Source of the DNA: Candidatus Eiseniibacteriota bacterium
Lineage (GTDB): Bacteria > Eisenbacteria > RBG-16-71-46 > JAFGJU01
DNA: 7,400 nt
NCBI GenBank assembly: GCA_016928935.1
Contig: JAFGJU010000072.1
Location: 1-7,400, forward strand
Direction of reading: 5' to 3'
The notes beneath the pieces were generated by a model, which worked only from the letters and a program-made list of their open reading frames with translations, had not been told where the DNA came from and searched no databases. This document shows, in pieces, positions 6,061 through 7,400 of the stretch. How positions within the stretch are numbered: position 1 is the first letter of the stretch; the number at the start of each line of letters is the position of its first letter. Both the position numbers and the translations under genes were made by a program.

Positions 6061-6547
6061 CGTCAAACAAATAACGGTCGCGGGGATCTCGGTAGGAATG
6101 AGAGGGCTCGACGCCGTGTTCAGTGAGCTCAAGGCCTCGGGCAAGCAGCCGTCCGTTGGGTTGGGGGGAGTGCTCGTGGAAATGGCTCGGAGACACAACT
6201 ACGTCCCGGATGCCGCGAGGACGGAATACGCGAACGCTCTATTGAGAGAGTACCGCCGGTACTTGGGCGAAGAAGTGCCGGAAGAGAGGACGGCCGGGCT
6301 GTCGATCAAGGTGTTGGGCATGGGCTGTTCCAGGTGCGAGGCGCTCGCATCCAACGTCAGGTCGGCCCTCGCGAAGCTGGGCCTGGCCGCGGACGTCGAG
6401 CACGTGCAGGATGCCAGGCGCATCGCGGAATACGGAGTGCTCGGCGTGCCCGCCCTGGTGGTCGACGGGAAGGTCGTCTCCGTCGGAAAGACTCTGACCA
6501 CGGAGCAAGTCGTCAGACTACTGGAGAAACTGGAGCAGAGTCAGTGA
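6047..6547 (+). CDS. Two-domain protein: unrecognised N-terminal domain plus Thioredoxin_3 (MTH895-like) CxxC domain
   Basis: The protein has 166 residues. Residues about 85-162 form a small thioredoxin-like domain of the MTH895 / redox-active disulfide type: LSIKVLGMGC, then the redox motif Cys94-Ser-Arg-Cys97, a long helix, VEHVQD, the cis-proline segment GVLGVPALVVDGKVVSVG (Pro135) and a final helix. Stand-alone members of this family are about 75-80 residues long and are often found beside COG0701 permeases and ArsR genes, as here. Residues about 8-77 are an added domain: a strand (KQITVAGISVGM), a helix (LDAVFSELKASG), GGVLVEMARRHNYVP and a long charged helix (AARTEYANALLREYRRYLG). It has no cysteine and I do not recognise it. 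An acidic linker (EEVPEERT) joins the two. The ATG at 6047 overlaps the arsR end by 14 nt and has AGGAGG 8 nt upstream, suggesting translational coupling. It may reduce cysteines of the permease or bind the thiophilic cargo. Confidence 0.87.
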   Translation: MPDNDVKQITVAGISVGMRGLDAVFSELKASGKQPSVGLGGVLVEMARRHNYVPDAARTEYANALLREYRRYLGEEVPEERTAGLSIKVLGMGCSRCEALASNVRSALAKLGLAADVEHVQDARRIAEYGVLGVPALVVDGKVVSVGKTLTTEQVVRLLEKLEQSQ

Positions 6548-6555
6548 CGAACGGC

Positions 6556-6605
6556 GAGGCGTGAAGCCCAGGACAGTCATCGCCGCCCGCTCGGCCCTGG
6601 GCCTC
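6556..6605 (+). terminator. Possible hairpin after the permease operon
   Basis: GCCCAGG (6566-6572) pairs exactly with CCTGGGC (6596-6602) across a 23-nt loop. Outside it, GAGG (6556-6559) can pair with CCTC (6602-6605) if a bulge is allowed. It begins 8 nt past the stop codon of the redoxin gene and before the next promoter, where a terminator is expected. No T-run follows, so intrinsic termination is doubtful. Confidence 0.3.
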
Positions 6606-6640
6606 CGGCAAAATCTGCACACCAATAGCTAAGTTTTTAC

Positions 6641-6669
6641 TTGATATGCGATAATATTTAATCTAGAGT
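6641..6669 (+). promoter_or_regulatory. Promoter of the TetR-family gene (extended -10 type, or TTGATA/TAGAGT)
   Basis: This sits in a sharply AT-rich patch (about 6612-6700). The best reading is an extended -10 element, TGCGATAAT (6647-6655: TG, one base, then GATAAT with five of six matches), which needs no good -35 and would start transcription near 6662. A second reading is TTGATA (6641-6646) with a 17-bp spacer and TAGAGT (6664-6669). Both direct transcription toward the TetR gene and place the 21-bp dyad at or just after the start site. Confidence 0.55.
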
Positions 6670-6673
6670 TTAA

Positions 6674-6694
6674 CCATCAGGTTTGACCAAATGG
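6674..6694. promoter_or_regulatory. Probable TetR operator: 21-bp interrupted dyad
   Basis: The pattern CCAT-N2-GGT-N3-ACC-N2-ATGG is symmetric about position 6684, with seven of ten base pairs matched between the arms. The same stretch also contains a direct repeat, GTTTAACCA (6668-6676) and GTTTGACCA (6681-6689). Size and placement, just downstream of the -10, fit a site for a TetR-family dimer, so the regulator encoded next is likely to repress itself from here. Inferred from symmetry and position only. Confidence 0.5.
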
Positions 6695-6717
6695 ATAGAT
6701 GCGAACGGCGCTGGCCG

Positions 6718-6782
6718 TGAAGAGGCCATTAGAAGGCTATGAAGAGGCCGTGAACAAGCCATATGAGGCCATTAGGAGGCGC
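6718..6782 (+). repeat. Short degenerate tandem repeat, period about 21-22 bp, in the TetR leader
   Basis: Three adjoining units can be laid out at 6718-6739, 6740-6761 and 6762-6781. Units 1 and 3 share GAGGCCATTAG-A/G-AGGC (6722-6737 and 6765-6780; 15 of 16 bases equal). Unit 2 keeps TGAAGAGGCC but diverges after it. A partial copy (GGCCGTGA, 6713-6720) recurs at 6746-6753. The unit length is not a clean multiple of three and stop codons fall in the TetR frame, so it is not coding. The third unit carries the AGGAGG that serves the TetR gene. Confidence 0.6.
6774..6779 (+). promoter_or_regulatory. Ribosome binding site favouring a TTG start
   Basis: A perfect AGGAGG lies 4 nt before the TTG at 6784. 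The in-frame ATG at 6763 lies upstream of this site and has no ribosome binding site at normal spacing (the nearest purine run, AAGAGG at 6742-6747, is 15 nt away). The spacing of 4 nt is slightly short, so the ATG is not excluded. Confidence 0.5.
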
Positions 6783-6783
6783 G

Positions 6784-7400
6784 TTGGTTCAAAAAGGCCG
6801 GGCCCGGGAAACACAGATTCTGCAGGCGGCCACGCGGGTCTTTCTGGAAAGAGGAAAGGACGGGGCCACGATGCGGGAGATAGCGGCGCGGGCCGGAGTG
6901 AACCAGGCCCTCCTGCATTACTACTTCCGGTCCAAGGACCGCCTGTACGAAACTGTCTTCTCGCGCCAGGTGGACGAGTTCTTCGGCCCCTTCGCCGAAG
7001 TGATTCCGCGGACGGACGACTTGCGCCAGTTCCTGGAGCGGTTTGTGTCGAACTACATCGACAGGCTGGTCGCGCACCCGGAGCTTCCCGGGTTCATGCT
7101 GTGGGAAATCAAGCAGGGCGGCGCCACTGCAGGCAAGCTTATCAGACGGAAGGTGTTCCGCGGGCTTAAGCACGGCACGCCGCTCGACCCAGTCATACAG
7201 AAAGCCGTCAGGGACGGTGTCATCCGGCCCATCGACCCGGCCAACTTCATTCTGAACCTGATCAGCATGTGCGTATTCCCGGTGGTCGGAAGGCCGGTCA
7301 TCGAGAGGATCCTGCCGGGCGTGCGCGTCACATCGCAGGAGTTTCTCGAGAAGCGCAAGCGGGAAATCCTGGCCATGGTGTGGGACGGCATAAGGGCTGA
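6784..7400 (+). CDS. TetR/AcrR-family transcriptional regulator, C-terminus cut by window edge
   Basis: About 205 residues are visible with no stop, close to the usual length, so only a short tail is missing. Numbered from the TTG start, the N-terminal DNA-binding domain spans residues about 8-55: ETQILQAATRVFLERG, then the helix-turn-helix TMREIAARAGVNQALLHYYF and SKDRLYE. This is the diagnostic TetR_N pattern. The rest is a helical ligand and dimerisation domain with a Trp (FMLWEIKQGG) and a hydrophobic helix (ANFILNLISMCVFPVVGRP), resembling the C-terminal domain of AcrR-type regulators of drug efflux. What it regulates would lie to the right of the window; an efflux operon is a common partner of such regulators, but none is visible. 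The start could instead be the ATG at 6763 (seven residues longer). It is preceded by a probable operator and an unusual repeat. Confidence 0.9.
   Translation, partial: MVQKGRARETQILQAATRVFLERGKDGATMREIAARAGVNQALLHYYFRSKDRLYETVFSRQVDEFFGPFAEVIPRTDDLRQFLERFVSNYIDRLVAHPELPGFMLWEIKQGGATAGKLIRRKVFRGLKHGTPLDPVIQKAVRDGVIRPIDPANFILNLISMCVFPVVGRPVIERILPGVRVTSQEFLEKRKREILAMVWDGIRA

Noticed and set aside
6561..6632. Possible 23-codon peptide starting with GTG after the redoxin gene
   Set aside because: It has no properly spaced ribosome binding site and lies over the hairpin arms, so it is likely chance.
6699..7169. 156-codon plus-strand frame starting in the TetR leader
   Set aside because: It overlaps the TetR gene in another frame and loses all recognisable sequence; the TetR helix-turn-helix lies in the frame that stays open to the window edge.

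Overview
The window is GC-rich chromosomal DNA, apart from two AT-rich promoter patches. It comes from a bacterium: genes carry strong AGGAGG-type ribosome binding sites, one promoter is close to sigma-70 consensus, and the first gene has a Sec signal peptide. A ferredoxin-thioredoxin reductase catalytic subunit, a small glutaredoxin and a Thioredoxin_3-type protein together suggest an anaerobe or a deep-branching lineage. The sequence does not fix the phylum.

Layout. Positions 1-3312 (minus) hold nearly all of an exported tricorn-type S41 protease, missing only its last few residues at the left edge. Positions 3592-4310 (minus) hold a two-gene redox cassette, a glutaredoxin followed by the FTR catalytic subunit. 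A 284-bp divergent spacer (4311-4594) carries a cluster of palindromes and a near-consensus promoter with a perfect palindrome in its spacer. Reading right from it is a tight three-gene operon at 4595-6547: a COG0701/ArsP-type permease, an ArsR-family repressor with a Cys-Val-Cys site, and a two-domain protein whose C-terminal half is a CxxC thioredoxin-like fold. An AT-rich regulatory segment (about 6612-6700) follows, with a probable extended -10 promoter and a 21-bp dyad. A short degenerate tandem repeat then leads into a TetR-family regulator (6784 to the right edge, incomplete).

How the genes fit together. The permease, ArsR and thioredoxin-like genes form a recognisable metalloid or thiophilic-metal efflux module: ArsR would sense the toxicant through cysteines and control the promoter upstream of the permease. 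The divergently placed glutaredoxin and FTR pair could supply ferredoxin-derived electrons to thiols in the same response, but the sequence shows only that they are neighbours. The tricorn protease and the TetR gene look like separate units. The most interesting points are the possible ferredoxin-to-thiol relay beside an efflux operon, the unrecognised N-terminal domain fused to the thioredoxin-like domain, and the repeat-plus-dyad leader of the TetR gene.
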